A stretch of DNA of 64,000 nucleotides from Perognathus longimembris pacificus (GCF_023159225.1 NC_063173.1:8470852-8534851), one strand, 5' to 3'; numbered from the stretch's first letter, positions 1 to 11,453 are shown. Numbers and translations are program-made. Notes: generated by a model not told the origin, from the letters alone.

Positions 1-2707
1 TCATTATTTGTGACTGAATACTCCGGAAGGGATGTGTTATGGCCCTTAACAAAAATAATATCTTCTTGTTGCAACTGTTCTTCATGGATTTGAATTTTGT
101 TTTCCCAAATGCCTATCATTTTGTGTGCCCCTACTGTCTTCTCTTTTAAGTTATCTTTCAGCTTGAGTAATTTTTTTGGCTTGGAGCATTTCTTTTTGTG
201 GCTAATATTTGATGATTGTAGATGACGTCTAGGGCAACGATGTATGTCCTTAGCATTCGCGTGTTCGCCTGGGTACAGCTGCTGTTCACCTAAGGCGACT
301 GTTAATGCACAACGATTGGTGTGAGGTTTGGAGCACTCCCCCTTACTGCATCTAAATTTGGTAAATTCTTGTGGTTTTTCCATTCGGGGATGAATACAAG
401 TGTGACTGGTACCTGTAATTTCAAGATCACACACAGTCCCTGTCCTGCCAGCAGTATTAAAATCTTCTGGAATAACTCTGACAGGCAGAAGTTTAACTGA
501 TCCAATGCGTAGGGTTTGGTACACTAATTTTGTTGTTACATCATTGTTGAGTTGTTTATCCTCTTTGGTTTTACCCCTGGCAGCTAAAAGCCCCATGGCT
601 GGGTCCTTTGCTCGTGGGGGACTTATAGTGAGATAGATATTGCTAGTAACCAATGAGAGCCTTCGAGACTTAATCTCTTGGTATGAATTAGCCCTCACAG
701 TTAGGGGTCCAGTGGGCTGGTCAGCTACTTTGGGGGGACTTGCTGTTTGATTCGTGATCTTGGTGCTCGAGGTGGTTTCGTCCAGTTCAGTGCCCTCTGC
801 GGCTGAATTCATTCCAGCAGCCTGGATGGTAACAGCCGTGGCCTCAGCTAATTGGAAGCTCTTAGTTTTTTGCATGCTCTTGCGGAGCAAAGTGGCCCCA
901 TCTTGGTTCAAGTCCTCTACTGCCAATGTAGCTTTGGCAGCCTGACGTCTTGTGGTTCTTCCCTTTGTTTTGGGGAGGTTTGAGATTTTGTGTACATTAC
1001 CAGTGGTGGTGGCAGCCTTGTACCATTTAAGCACCTTGGCGACTAGCTTATCCCTAGCAACCAGGTGTTTAATGGCTGGCTCCTCTGCGCTTCCAAGGCT
1101 AAGATCAATCCTTACCCTCTTAGTGATCTTTGAGGAAGATCCATCTTCTTTCTCATCATCTGCCGATGGACTCGCCTTCGTAGTGGTGTTTTCAACAACT
1201 TTGTCCTCCACTGGATGACAGCCGGCCAATTTTCTGGGCAATGGGATATTTAAAAGTTGAACACCTTGTCCCTTCAGTATTTGTTCACTCAAGGGGATAG
1301 GGGTTGAGGTGATCTTTCTCCGTTTTCTTTTTTTTTTGGTAGAATGAAATTTAGCTTTGAATTCAGCATAGTTGTCCATGAATGGGCAAGTCTTTTCTTT
1401 ACGCCCTTTCTTGGTGTGTGAGGTGGCCTGGAGCAATTGAGGGTCCTCTACTATCAGCCGACCCCTGTCATCCAGAGGTTCAGCAGATTTTGGGGGCTTA
1501 GGTCAAATGTCACCGTCTTGGTGTCCTTTGAGGCCACCTTGCCCTTACCTGCTTTCATTTCTTTGGCTGCTGAACACTGCCAGGAAGTTGGCTTTTCAAT
1601 GGCTTTGCCTTCAACTAAGGAGCCACTGAAGGTGTTTTGGGTAGCGTTGCTAGTGGTGGCAGCAGCCCTGTCGCACTTAACGTGGTCAAGAGGAGGTCTT
1701 GCCCTGGCAGACGGGAGTCCAAGAGTTGGGGCCTCCACGGAAGGGCTAACGTCTGAGGCGGGGAGCCCCAGGCTGTGGCTCCCTGGCTGGGGGCTCAAGG
1801 TGCCCGGCTCTTTCTGGTTGGTGGCGGCGGCTCCGAGGGGCCTGCTGTCCTCTGCGGATGACTTGGATTTGGCCGTCCGGAGTATGACGGCCTGGCCCCG
1901 CAGGATTTCGCGTTTGAAGCTCCGGATGCGGTCGTTGGTCACCGAGATGGCCCTGTGCACATCCCTCCTCTTGAGCGCGGAGATGAGATTGCCGGCGCTG
2001 ATCTGCTTGGGGGCGACGTCCGCGGGAATCTGCGGGTACTCGCCGGCTGGGAAGCTGCTGTTGGTGATGGCCAGATGGTGGTCCGTCTGGGGGGCTCCAT
2101 CCTCCTCCCCATGGGGACACGGGGTGGTCGGATACTTGCGCATTTTGATAACCCAGGGGGGGACCCGCAGATTGCCGTCCTCCGCAACCAAAATGGGGGC
2201 CCCCATGGGCGGTTCGCCGGGGACCCCGTCCTCCCCTAGATGGGGGCACCTGCTGGCCAGATAGTCACCCATTTTGGTAGCCCAAGGGGGGACCCCGCGC
2301 AGCAGATGGCCGTCCTCGGCGGCAAAGCCGGGAGCTTCGGTAGCGGGTTCCGCGGGGCCTCGGTCCTCCAGGGCGTGGGGGTGCCGGGGGGCGGGCGGGT
2401 AGTTGCCGGCGGCGGCGGCGTGGGTAAACCAAGGCAGGCCGCACAGGTCACCATCTTCCCCGGCGAAAGCGGGAGCCGCCGCGGTGGGGGGCGCTCTGCT
2501 CTCCACGAAGTGCAGGCGTCCGCTGTCGGAAACCCAGAAGGGCCTGGGCGGGTAGTCGTCCTCCGAGGCCGGGGTGGGGGCCCCGGGGTACGGTGGTATC
2601 GGGGCGGCCCCCTCCCCCGGGGGCCCCGCGGTGCTGGCGGACTTGCCGTAGCTGGGGCCCCACGAGGCCCTGGGCGGGTTCCCCTCGGGGAGGGCGGGGG
2701 ACGTCAT
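1..2707 (-). CDS. Unrecognised long intronless reading frame, partial, with one apparent frameshift
   Basis: Read on the minus strand, one frame is open from the ATG at 2707-2705 (starts MTSPALPEGNPP) to a stop at 1456-1454, about 417 codons. A second frame, open from about 1500 down to base 1 with no stop, takes over at a C5A4 run (plus-strand 1488-1496). Dropping one base there joins the two into at least 900 codons. The first third is rich in Pro and Gly and holds three or four imperfect units of about 45 residues containing a P-W and a later EDG or GED. The middle is rich in Lys, Ser and Thr with basic runs (KKKRKRRK). Near the join lies KTVTF, which fits the PP1-docking pattern [RK]x[VI]x[FW]. 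I do not recognise the family. The upstream GTG at 2806 is not a likely start. It may be a real gene with a sequencing indel, or a young pseudogene or retrocopy; no splice sites are needed to read it. Confidence 0.55.
1488..1496 (-). other. Apparent frameshift site in the left-edge reading frame
   Basis: The plus strand reads four T then five G here. The upstream frame ends 32 bases further on at 1456-1454. The downstream frame has a stop at about 1505-1503 just before the run, so the shift must lie between about 1503 and 1457. Removing one base of the run makes the protein read on through SAEPLDDRGRL without interruption. A homopolymer length error or a true single-base insertion would both explain it. 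Confidence 0.6.
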
Positions 2708-3480
2708 CCCTGCCGAGGGCGGCGCGCCCGGACCGGGAGTCGGGGGGGGGGGGGCGGCTACATGGCCCTGCCCCGCACCCCGAACCCCGCACCCCGTGCC
2801 CCGCACCCCGGGGTCTCCGGGCCTTGATCTCCCCCGACAGCTACTGTCTAGGCTTGCGTCCTATTCTTAGTGTCTCACGAGGAATCGTTCCGAGGGCACC
2901 TGGAGACTCTCGGCTGGTCGGTCTCGGGGGGCCCGCGCACGGCGCCCCTCCGTCTCCGATAGGAACCCAAGTGCAGGGGGGCCCGACAGCCAGAGCCTGG
3001 AATGCGGGTGCTGGGCGGTGACGCGCGGGGCCTCTGTGATGTGGAGGGCGGGGCTGGGGGGGGAGAGAAGCAGGGCACCCCGGGGGGGCGGGGGGGGGGA
3101 GAGGGGGTTCCAGCCAGGCGCGCCTCCATGACTGGAATAGCAACCGGTGGGGAACCCCAGGAGCGATGAGGCCCCGGGTCCCCCTGAGCGGCCCCGGGCC
3201 CTTTCTCCTCCTCACGTTGGGCATGGTCGCCTTCTCCAAGCCCCGCGGGCTGGGGAGGGGGGGGTGGGGAGCCCCCCCCCCGGCCAGCTGGCTCTCGGGG
3301 TTCGGGGTGGGCGTGAGGATTGGGGTGTCCGTCTAGCTCTTCTGGTTCAGGCCATGGTCCCAGCAGGCTTGTGCGCGTGCAAAACCAGCCCCCCACACCC
3401 CCCTCCCCACCCAGGACCATCTACAAAGCAGGGGCGCCCAGCTCCTCACTGCAGACTCCTCCCAACTACCCATCCAGCCC
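1750..3480. promoter_or_regulatory. CpG island over the 5' end of the left-edge reading frame
   Basis: This stretch is very GC-rich with frequent CpG and many G or C runs, in sharp contrast to the AT-rich DNA from 3700 on. It covers the start codon and Pro/Gly-rich first third of the minus-strand frame plus about 750 bases upstream of it, as expected for a TATA-less vertebrate promoter with its first exon. Several open frames appear on both strands only because stops are rare in such sequence. Confidence 0.6.
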
Positions 3481-4756
3481 CAATCGCCCCCTGGCAGTCT
3501 CACGGAGTCAATGACACCCCCCCCCCCAAAGCCAGAATGGTCAAGGTCAAAAGCATAAACGTTACAGGACCCCAGACACCCCCTCAGGGAGGCGAGAGGA
3601 GCCCGCTCTTAGGATCGAAGCAACCTCCAAGGAGAATGAAACACCGATTGCATTCCAACTCACTAACACCTTTCTGCACTTTCCCATCAATTCAAACAGC
3701 ATCTAAGTCAATCCCAAATTTTTGAATCACCCAGGGTTTACAAAAATGTAGATTACATGAAGGCAGTTAATTTCTTGTCTCCACTAAGGAAATAGCAATC
3801 CCGTTGCTAGCTAAACTCTTATACTTGTAGCATATTGATTATAAGCATGCCTAAGACCAAAACCAACGAAAGATGAATTTTTAATATTTATGTTTGCATT
3901 CTTCTCAGAAACAGGTTCTCTTTATACGATGGTTTCAGAAAGCTCTAAGCTAAGCACCTTCCACTTTAGTAATTAGGAGGAAAGAGGAGAGAATGAGAAT
4001 TCTTCTCTAGAGTGCTACCACGGTCCTAGGGTTGCTTCTCATTGTATGGACATGGGCCAAGCACCTATCACAGAGTGAGGAGATGGACTATTCAGATTAA
4101 TACTGACTTAGTATTATCTATGGTGTGGCAATGGGAAATGGATTGATGTTAACTACACGAAGTAGTATCACTGAGGAGACGTGGTGCATTCCACTAGAAG
4201 AGAAAGCTATTATCAGAAGGCAGAAAAGGATCAGGCCAGGGAAAAGCAAGAGTTATTCATGATATAATATCTATTCCTGATATAGAAATAACCTAAATGC
4301 CCTTTAGTAAACCAATATGGCATCTCACATGGTGAAACATAACTATTAAATACATGAGATAAGTCTATGTGCTAATATCAAAAAGCGTCACTATGTACCA
4401 TTAAATCAAGTATAAACATACAATGTTCTTAGTCACACGTCCTTAAGATGTAAAGGTTTTCCTCATATATTTTGAACTGCTTTTGGTTTGTTATTTTGAT
4501 TATTTAAATAAATAAATAGACACACTCACATATACCCTTTATTAACCCCCCCCCGTGTGTGTGTGTGTATATGAGAGAGAGAGAGAGACAGAGACAGAGA
4601 GACATACACAGAGAGAAATTTCCCTTAATTAAAAGTAATAACACCAGCTGGGCCTTGTTCCAGGCCAGGGACTGGAATTGTCAAAGCTTGACAGCTGCAG
4701 AGAGATGGGAAAAGTGAAGACCGTGTTCATCCTGCTGATGGAAAAGTAATAAATAG
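3481..4756. other. Intergenic, no gene seen
   Basis: AT-rich unique-looking sequence with no long frame and no repeat I could place, apart from a (GT)n/(GA)n microsatellite at 4553-4610. Confidence 0.5.
4553..4610. repeat. Microsatellite: C run, (GT)n, then (GA)n
   Basis: A run of C is followed by about eight GT units, then GA units and a degraded GACA stretch. Confidence 0.9.
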
Positions 4757-4993
4757 ACTGGGGGCTCACACTTATAATCCTAGTTACTCAAGAGGCTGAG
4801 ATCTGAGGATCTCAGTTCGAAGCCAGCTTGGAAGGAAAAGTTCCCGTGAGACTCCAATAAACTATTCAACAGAGCTGGAAGTGGCACTGTGGCTCACGCG
4901 GTAGAATGCTCTAGCCTTGAGCAAAAAGAAGCTCAGGGAGAGCGTGCAGGCCCTGAGTTCAAGGCCCTACACTGGCAAAAAGAAAAAAATAGA
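4757..4993 (+). mobile_element. B1-Geo composite SINE
   Basis: The 7SL-like head 'cttataatcctagttactca' is followed by the linker 'gagatctgaggatctcagtt' and then the Geo right half ('ggcactgtggctca' to 'gttcaaggccctacactggc') and an A-rich tail. It is diverged. Confidence 0.8.
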
Positions 4994-5085
4994 TGAAGGA
5001 AGGACAGGCAGGAGGTCGAGAAGCCTTTGAGCCTCGGCTTGAGATTCCTCAGCCCAGAACGGGTGGACAGACGAATGGACAGCCC

Positions 5086-5178
5086 GCGGGAGATTCCAGT
5101 CACGCGTGGGCCCGCCAATGCGAGTTTCTGTCATGCGTGGACAGTCCATGCGAGATTCCCATCGCGCGAGTCCCAGCC
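5086..5178. repeat. Short CpG-rich tandem repeat, about three units of 30 bp
   Basis: Units begin with GCGRGATTCC or GCGAGTTTCTG and contain GCGTGGnC; 'tgcgag' recurs at 5119 and 5149, a 30-bp step. The surrounding 4994-5265 is unusually CpG-rich for intergenic DNA and also holds (GGACAGAC)-like repeats near 5230-5260. Confidence 0.6.
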
Positions 5179-5265
5179 CACTTCCAGGGCTGAGACGCCT
5201 CTGAGCCTCCTCTCTAGATTCCTCCAACCAGGACGGACAGATGGACAGACGGACAGACTCATTAC

Positions 5266-5335
5266 CTGACTTACGTAACCGAAACCCCTCTGTGCATCAC
5301 CTTTACAATAACAATAAAATAAAAAAAATTAAAGT
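5266..5335 (+). mobile_element. L1-like 3' tail fragment
   Basis: 'aacccctctgtgcatcac' followed by 'tttacaataacaataaaat' matches the 3' end of the L1 at 27030-27085 ('aacccctctgtatatcactt', then 'cacaataaag'). Confidence 0.55.
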
Positions 5336-5689
5336 AAACGAGGAAGCTTCAAAGAATCCCCTGGGTTGGGGGAACACAGGCTCAGCTCCTTTTGAGAGGG
5401 TGGTTGTAGCCTTAGCTGTACATGACCAGGCCACTGGCATGGATGCTAAACCTATCTAAACATACTTGTCCACACTTTTCATTTGGTGCCTTTTCTGGTT
5501 CGGCATCCCCTGGGCCTTTCCTTCTCAACCCCCTGTGTGCATTTCCCTTCCTTTGAATATCAGTAGTTCCCAGGAGCTCATGTTTGGATTCTTCTCCTTT
5601 CTATTAACATTAGGCAAATCTCTCACTTCTGCTTCCTTTGGCACATTTCTTCTCTGAATATGACCTTCTTGCTCTCCTCCCTTTTTCTC

Positions 5690-5922
5690 TTTTTATACCC
5701 GTACTAGGGCTTGAACTCAAGGCCTGGATGTTGTCCCTTATTTTCACTCAAGGCTGGTACTCAGGTGGTAGCACTTGAGCCACATTTCTACTCTTGGCTT
5801 TTTGGTGGCTAATTAGAGAAGAGACTCATGGACTTTCCTGCCTGGGCTGGCTTTGAACTCCAATCTTTAGGTCTCTACTTGCTAAGTACCTGGGATTACA
5901 GGTGTGAGCTATGGGTGTACAA
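5690..5922 (-). mobile_element. B1-Geo composite SINE
   Basis: Reverse orientation: Geo half ('gtactagggcttgaactcaa' to 'cacttgagccaca'), linker 'ggctggctttgaactcca', then 7SL-like head ending 'tgggattacaggtgtgagc'. Confidence 0.8.
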
Positions 5923-6738
5923 CTTCCTCTTGCTTTCCTCTTACAGGGACCTTTGTCATTTAATTCACTCCATCTACATAATCCTGGGTAACCTCCCCAC
6001 CTCAAAATCCCTACATAATCATAACTGTAAAGTCCCTTTTGTTGTTTATGGTAGCAGCCACAGGTCCAAACATTAGGACTTGAACATCTTTGCAGTACCA
6101 TTATTCGACCTATCACAGTAACAGTATTATTATTAAAAATCCTTACTTTCTCTTTCAGCAGTTCAGAGTAACCTAACTTGCAGGACATGGCTGCTCATCC
6201 ACCTTTTCTATTTCCCATGTGCACTGAACACCCATTCACACTGAGCAACGTGAGACTCCGCCCTTGCGATCGGCTCTCGCTTGCTGCCTATGCAGGTGAC
6301 ACATGCATAGCGTCTCCTGCCTTGTTTCTCCTCTTCACTTCTTGCGTTTCAATTCTGCTTTTCTGTTTGGAGAGGTGTTCTTGTTTGTTAACTTAGTCCG
6401 CATTTCTCCCTTGGAAAAGCTTTACCCCACCACTGAGGTGTGATCTTGCGTAAGTTAGCTCACCAGGTCTCCGTTTTCATTGTTGCGAGGATCAGATGAC
6501 ATAATCTACATAAAGCCCTCGGCAAAGTACCCAACCAAAAAAAAAATCCATAATTAACATTGTAAGTACTCCTTGACTTCTTGGATGTGATTTATGAGCA
6601 ACTCCCCTACAGCATTCAGCAGCCCGTCCTGTAAGATTGCTTGTCCATTTGTAAGTGGTTTCAACCATACTGATCATTCCTTGAGATCAAGGAACTTGAT
6701 TGTTCATGTCTATATCCCTAGGACACAGGAGACACAGA
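5923..6738. other. Intergenic, no gene seen
   Basis: Unique-looking sequence. Short frames here have no recognisable domain. Confidence 0.5.
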
Positions 6739-6751
6739 ATAGGTTAATATA

Positions 6752-6953
6752 GGGCTGGGGATATGGCCTAGTGGCAAGAGTACTTGCCTCATATACAAGA
6801 AGCCCTGGGTTCAATTCCCCAGCACCACATATATAGAAAATGGCCAGAGGTGGCGCTGTGGCTCAAGTGGCAGAGTGCTAGCCTTGAGCAAAAAGAAGCC
6901 AGGGACAGTGCTCCAAGGCCCAGGACTGGCCAAAAAAAAAAAAAAAAAAAAAA
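6752..6953 (+). mobile_element. IDL-Geo SINE with intact TSD
   Basis: Left half 'ggctggggatatggcctagt' with a box B-like 'ggttcaattcc', right half from 'ggcgctgtggctcaag', then a 23-A tail. It is flanked by the 14-bp TSD AATAGGTTAATATA (6738-6751 and 6954-6967). The right half lacks the usual 'caggccctgagt' block. Confidence 0.95.
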
Positions 6954-6967
6954 AATAGGTTAATATA

Positions 6968-7555
6968 TAAAAATAATTCTTAGAAGTGTGCCTGCTAATT
7001 CTGTTCCCAGAATGTTTCCTTAAGGCACTTGTCCTATTCTCATCTTCAACAGCAATCCAAAAATATTCCATTTGTATACTTTTTCCTCTAAATAAAAGTG
7101 TAGCCTTAACAAAACCTACTCTGTTGTGCCAAATTTCCTTCTGTTTCCTTTGCTCTAGATAGTTGCTCTTTTTTTTTTCTACTTCCTCCTGGTAAAGGCC
7201 ATCTCTTTAGGGGCCATAGTTCTTTATTTTTACTTTTTCATTTCAATAGTGACACATTTTTCCCTAACACTGACATTATTGCAGGCTTCCCAGAAATCTA
7301 TGTTGAATTACAGTAACAAGGGAAATCACACCCTTCCTTTTTCCCCTTGTGCTACAGCCCATGAAGTCACGAGAATGTCTGCAGCCTTGGGGAGTTGGGT
7401 GAGCGCTTCCTTCTGGTGCAGGTCATGGTTGTATCAAAGCTGGACCCAGAGTATCCCGGTGACACGTTTGGAAATTATTAGGTAGCCTGAAGACACTGCA
7501 GCCTGTGTGCTTCCAGAGTTTGGAGGTGTGGGGCAACTGAATATGTCCATGAAGC
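6968..7555. other. Intergenic, no gene seen
   Basis: No supported gene or recognisable repeat. Confidence 0.45.
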
Positions 7556-7795
7556 TAGGTGCTGCTGGTGGCTCAGGACTGTAATCCTAGTTCCTCAGGA
7601 GGCTGAGATCTGAAGATCGCACTGGGAAGCCAATCCAGGCAGATAAATCTGAGAGACTCTTATCTCCAATTAATCAGCAAAAAGCCAGAAGTGGGGTGTG
7701 GCTCAAGTGATAGTGTGCCTACTTTGAGTGCAAAAGCTAAGCAAGAGGGCACGAGCTTCAGTTTGTGCCCTGGACTGTTATACACACAGAAAAAG
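7556..7795 (+). mobile_element. B1-Geo composite SINE
   Basis: 7SL-like head 'ggactgtaatcctagttcct', linker 'actcttatctccaattaatc' and Geo half 'gtggggtgtggctcaag'. The tail is degraded. Confidence 0.8.
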
Positions 7796-8640
7796 GACAT
7801 CTTTAACAAAATCATTTATTCAACAGGCTTCATAGAAATCCGAATTACATTGTATACCTTACACTGAACTTCAGCTTTGGATACCCAAACATGAGGGCTT
7901 CTCACCTAAAATGGACTCTGCACTGAGTCATTATTCTGACTCAGCTTATAATTTAATCAAAACTACTTAATGTGTAAATATTATAGGAAATCAAGACTGC
8001 ATAGGACTAAATTCTAAAATATTGTATAGCCAGTAAAGAAAATAAGTAAGGTATATCCGGAAGGAAACTAGATCCAACACACTGGATTCACATTTCAGCT
8101 GTCACTGACTGTTTACAGGACTGGCCAAGTAAGTCTCCCAAGTCTCAACTGTAAAACTGAAGCATTGTTCTACAGGGCTTTGAACCCTGTGATGAAGTGT
8201 TACACGAGTGGAGGCAGGGACCGATCTCTTGGAGCCGGGTCTATGGAGAACATCTTCAGGAGGAAAATAACAGCTCTAACCGGAGCCTCAAAGATATGTG
8301 AGCTTCTTGAATGGAAGATGAGCCTGGGGACTCGGTGGAGCCGGAGGTGAGCGCACTGGCAGAGGAAGATGTAGGAAGGAACGGAGTGGGGTAGAGCACC
8401 ATAAAGGCTCCAGACTGAACATAGCAGCTGGTGAGCCACAGGAGAGGGGCCGACAGGCACATTTTGGACATAAAGCTGAGGGTCACTAAAGAGGGAGGTG
8501 AGTCTACAAACACAGAATAGGAAAGATGATAGGGTCTCAGTATGCTGGAGAGCAGGAGAGGAGGTTGTGATAGTGGCCCAGGTAAGAATCAAGTAAATGT
8601 GAACTAGGATAGCTGAGAGGTGAGGAAGGGAAGAGGTTAA
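7796..8640. other. Intergenic, no gene seen
   Basis: Unique-looking sequence without a convincing frame. The minus-strand frame at 8200-8592 has no recognisable domain or splice context. Confidence 0.45.
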
Positions 8641-8930
8641 TGCCAGACATGGTGGCTTAAGCTGTAATCCTAGCTATCTGGGAGGTGGCACTGGGGCATT
8701 TTGCAGTTCGAGGCCACTGTGGGAGTCGGGGCGTCTGTGAGATTTCATTTCAGCCAATGTCTGGACAAGATGGTCCACGCCTGTCATCCAGCTACACAAG
8801 TTGGGAAAAGCGCGATGAGTAGGCACAGTGGCCTGTAGGCTATGCCTGTCATCCCAGTGATATGGGGACCATCACGGGGCAGGTTGGCCCAAATGTAAAG
8901 CCAGACCCATTTTAAAAATAACACAAAAAG
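8641..8930 (+). mobile_element. Diverged B1-like SINE pieces
   Basis: Two decayed 7SL-like stretches: 'gtggcttaagctgtaatcct' with 'agttcgaggccactgt' near 8652-8725, and a second with 'atgcctgtcatcccagtgat' near 8842-8862 ending in an A-rich region. Confidence 0.5.
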
Positions 8931-9064
8931 GGTGGAGTGGAGTCTCTCCCTGTCTCTACTAATATGAAACGAAGTAGTACAGTGCATCTTCCCAGCAAGC
9001 GCAAGGCCATGAGTTCAAATCCCAGTATGTGCATGCGCACTGAGGAGGTGGAGTTGGGAGGAGC

Positions 9065-9128
9065 AGAGAAGGAGGGAGAGAGGGAGAGAAGGAGAGGAGA
9101 GGGGAGAGAGAGAGAGAGAGAGAGAGAA
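9065..9128. repeat. (GA)n microsatellite
   Basis: Purine-only run of GGAGA and GAGAGA units on the plus strand. Confidence 0.9.
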
Positions 9129-9176
9129 AATGAGCAAGCAAAATCTTGGAGGAGGACTGGGAAATCTTGGAGGAGA

Positions 9177-9385
9177 ACTGGGAATGTGGCTTAGCGGTAG
9201 AGTGCCTGCCTAGCATGTATGAAGCCCTGGGTTCGATTCCTCAGCACCACATAACAGAAAAGGCTGGAAGTGATGTTGTGGCTCAAGTGGTAGAGTGGTA
9301 GCCTTGAGCAAAAAGAAGCCAGGGACAGTGCTCAGGCACTGAGTCCAAGCCCCAGGACTGGCAAAAAAAAAAAAAAAAAAAAAAA
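9177..9385 (+). mobile_element. IDL-Geo SINE, older left-half variant
   Basis: Left half reads 'ctgggaatgtggcttagcgg' and 'cctagcatgtatgaagccct', the ID-like variant, followed by the Geo half and a 25-A tail. A short likely TSD TTGGAGGA lies on both sides. The 5' flank has a 21-bp tandem duplication ending in this TSD. Confidence 0.9.
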
Positions 9386-9389
9386 AATT

Positions 9390-10267
9390 GGAGGAATTTT
9401 GAAGGGGGATTGAGGGGAAGACTAGGAAGACTAAACAAAGTTGACCTCCTAAGATCTGAGTGGAGATTTCAGCAGAAAGGGGAAGGATTTTTTTGTTTGT
9501 TTTTGGCTTGGGTTTTTTTTTTGGGGGGGGTAGGGTACATGTGAGGGGGAAGTTTGGTTTGCTGGGGAACTGAGTATTTTAATTTGTAGAATGAGCTGTC
9601 TGAAGAGTTTACTGAGAATCTTTTGTGTTGAGCATAGTTTTTTCAGGCAGCAACATATGTGACTAGATATGTCATATATCTAGGCTTTAATTTTTCATAT
9701 CTTCATAATTCCCAACTATTCTATTTTTACTTTCTATTTCATTAGTTCAGACAAATTTATCTCCTTTAACTCTGTCTCATAAATCTTTCTTTCCTACTCC
9801 CTTTCTCTTGCGAAAATGTTAGCAATCGTTTTCCTTTCTGGCCAATCATATTAATAAAGTTAGTTTAACTTATACCTCATATCATGCAGCTGAAAAATCC
9901 TTTTCATTTACTGCACGTGTCTTTCACATCTAATGTTTTTTAGTGGAGACTAAGATGTTTAAGCATCTTAAGGCTTCCTGTGTACAAACAAGCACTGGAT
10001 AAAACTCTACCACTGAGCTACACACCCAGCCATCCACTCCCATTTTACTGGCCAAAGCTAGCCAAAGAGTCACAGCAATCTTCCAAAGAAGTGGAAGTTC
10101 AGTCTCCTAGCACACATTCATGGAGAAAGTGGGATCATTTGTGAGAAGTTCTAATGATGCCTGAAGGCATTTATCTACAACCACGCCTCCTCTATCTTTA
10201 TATAATTTGTATCATCACTAAGATGTTCCCAGCACCAACATTTTATAAACAGCGGTATTGCAGCACA
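9390..10267. other. Intergenic, no gene seen
   Basis: AT-rich sequence with T/G runs near 9490-9530. A decayed ID-like fragment in reverse ('ctctaccactgagctacaca') lies at about 9998-10032. No gene. Confidence 0.45.
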
Positions 10268-10725
10268 ATTCTGGGTGTAAGTGGTTTATGTCTATAATCC
10301 TAGCTACTCAGAAGGCTGAGATCTGAGAATCCCTGATGGAAACCAGCCCAGGCAGAAAAGTCTGTCAGTCTCTTTTTTTTTTTGGCCAGTCCTGGGCCTT
10401 GGACTCAGGGCCTGAGCACTGTCCCTGGCTTCTTCCCGCTCAAGGCTAGCACTCTGCCACTTGAGCCACAGCGCCACTTCTGGCCGTTTTCTAGGTATGT
10501 GGTGCTGGAGATTCGAACCCAGGGCTTCATGTATACAAGTAGAGCTCTCTTGCCACTAGGCCATATTCCCAGCCTGTCAGACTCTTATCTCCAATTAACA
10601 AGCCACGTGTTGACAGTGGAGGTGTGGTTTAACTGAGTCTTAAGTAAAACAAAAAACAAACAACAACAACAACAAACCAAGCCAGAGCAAGAGGCTCTGA
10701 TAGGTTTAAGCCCTAGTACTACCCC
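10268..10725 (+). mobile_element. B1-Geo SINE split by a later IDL-Geo
   Basis: Head 'atgtctataatcctagctac' to 'ggcagaaaagtctgtcagtc' at 10268-10372, resuming at about 10585 with 'ttatctccaattaacaagcc' and an eroded Geo half. The gap is filled exactly by the minus-strand IDL-Geo. Confidence 0.8.
10373..10573 (-). mobile_element. IDL-Geo SINE nested in B1-Geo
   Basis: Reverse copy with T tail, 'ggccagtcctgggccttgga' and left-half end 'ggccatattcccagc'. TSD CTGTCAGTCTC (10362-10372) against CTGTCAGACTC (10574-10584), one mismatch. Confidence 0.9.
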
Positions 10726-11171
10726 CTTCCACAAAAGAATTTTCATATGAAAAAATTGTTTCAGCTTCACTTCTTCCTTCTTATTTAAATGCCAAGCTTG
10801 CTTTGGTTCCTTACTAGGCTCCTCTATTTTTTTTCTTTCCCTGCGCTTCACCCCTTTCTGTCCTCACTGAGGTTCCACATTCTCCCTCTTCAGCAAGAAT
10901 CAATTCCTCTCCTCTGGGTTCCGTGTGCTTCTACTTTCTCACTTCCTTGGCCTTCAGAGCAAGGCAAAATAACCAGCTGACAAGAAATAGATTGTTACTT
11001 AATCCTTTGTTTTTCTGACATTAATAAGTGGCTACTTTGAATTTTCAGTTTGTACTCGTCCCATAAATTGTTGATTTGATTAATTTTAGTAAGACTTTTT
11101 TTTCTACAGAATTCCATGGACTCTCTCATATGATGATCACAGTCTGTACCGTTGAGAATTTTTGTTTTTAT

Positions 11172-11262
11172 TTGTGCAGTACTGAGACTCGAACCCAGTG
11201 TCTTGCATTTGCAGTGTAAGTGCTCTACCGTTTTAGCTATGCTCCCAGCACAGAGCTCCTTT
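11172..11262 (-). mobile_element. ID-like SINE monomer, diverged
   Basis: Reverse of an ID unit: 'gactcgaacccagtgtcttg', then 'gtaagtgctctaccgtttta' and 'ctcccagc', with no Geo half. Confidence 0.6.
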
Positions 11263-11453
11263 TAAATACACCCCTTTACTAAATCATGACATCCTTCTAG
11301 ATGAAGCAATGGTTTGCATGTTCAGCAACTTTTGATCCACAAACTGGTCCTGCCTTTGGCTGAATTGACTGTTGATTTTAGTTGATCTAGGTCTTGATTT
11401 TACGATTGGCACTTATTAGATTGGTATCCTCATGTCCAGAAAAAACATACTAT

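Noticed and set aside
1437..2827. Plus-strand frames of 275 and 195 codons at the left edge
   Set aside because: They are antisense to the longer minus-strand frame, overlap only in the GC-rich part and show no protein features.
2841..3420. Minus-strand Pro-rich frames upstream of the left-edge gene start
   Set aside because: They overlap one another in several frames in G/C-run DNA and have no link to the main frame.
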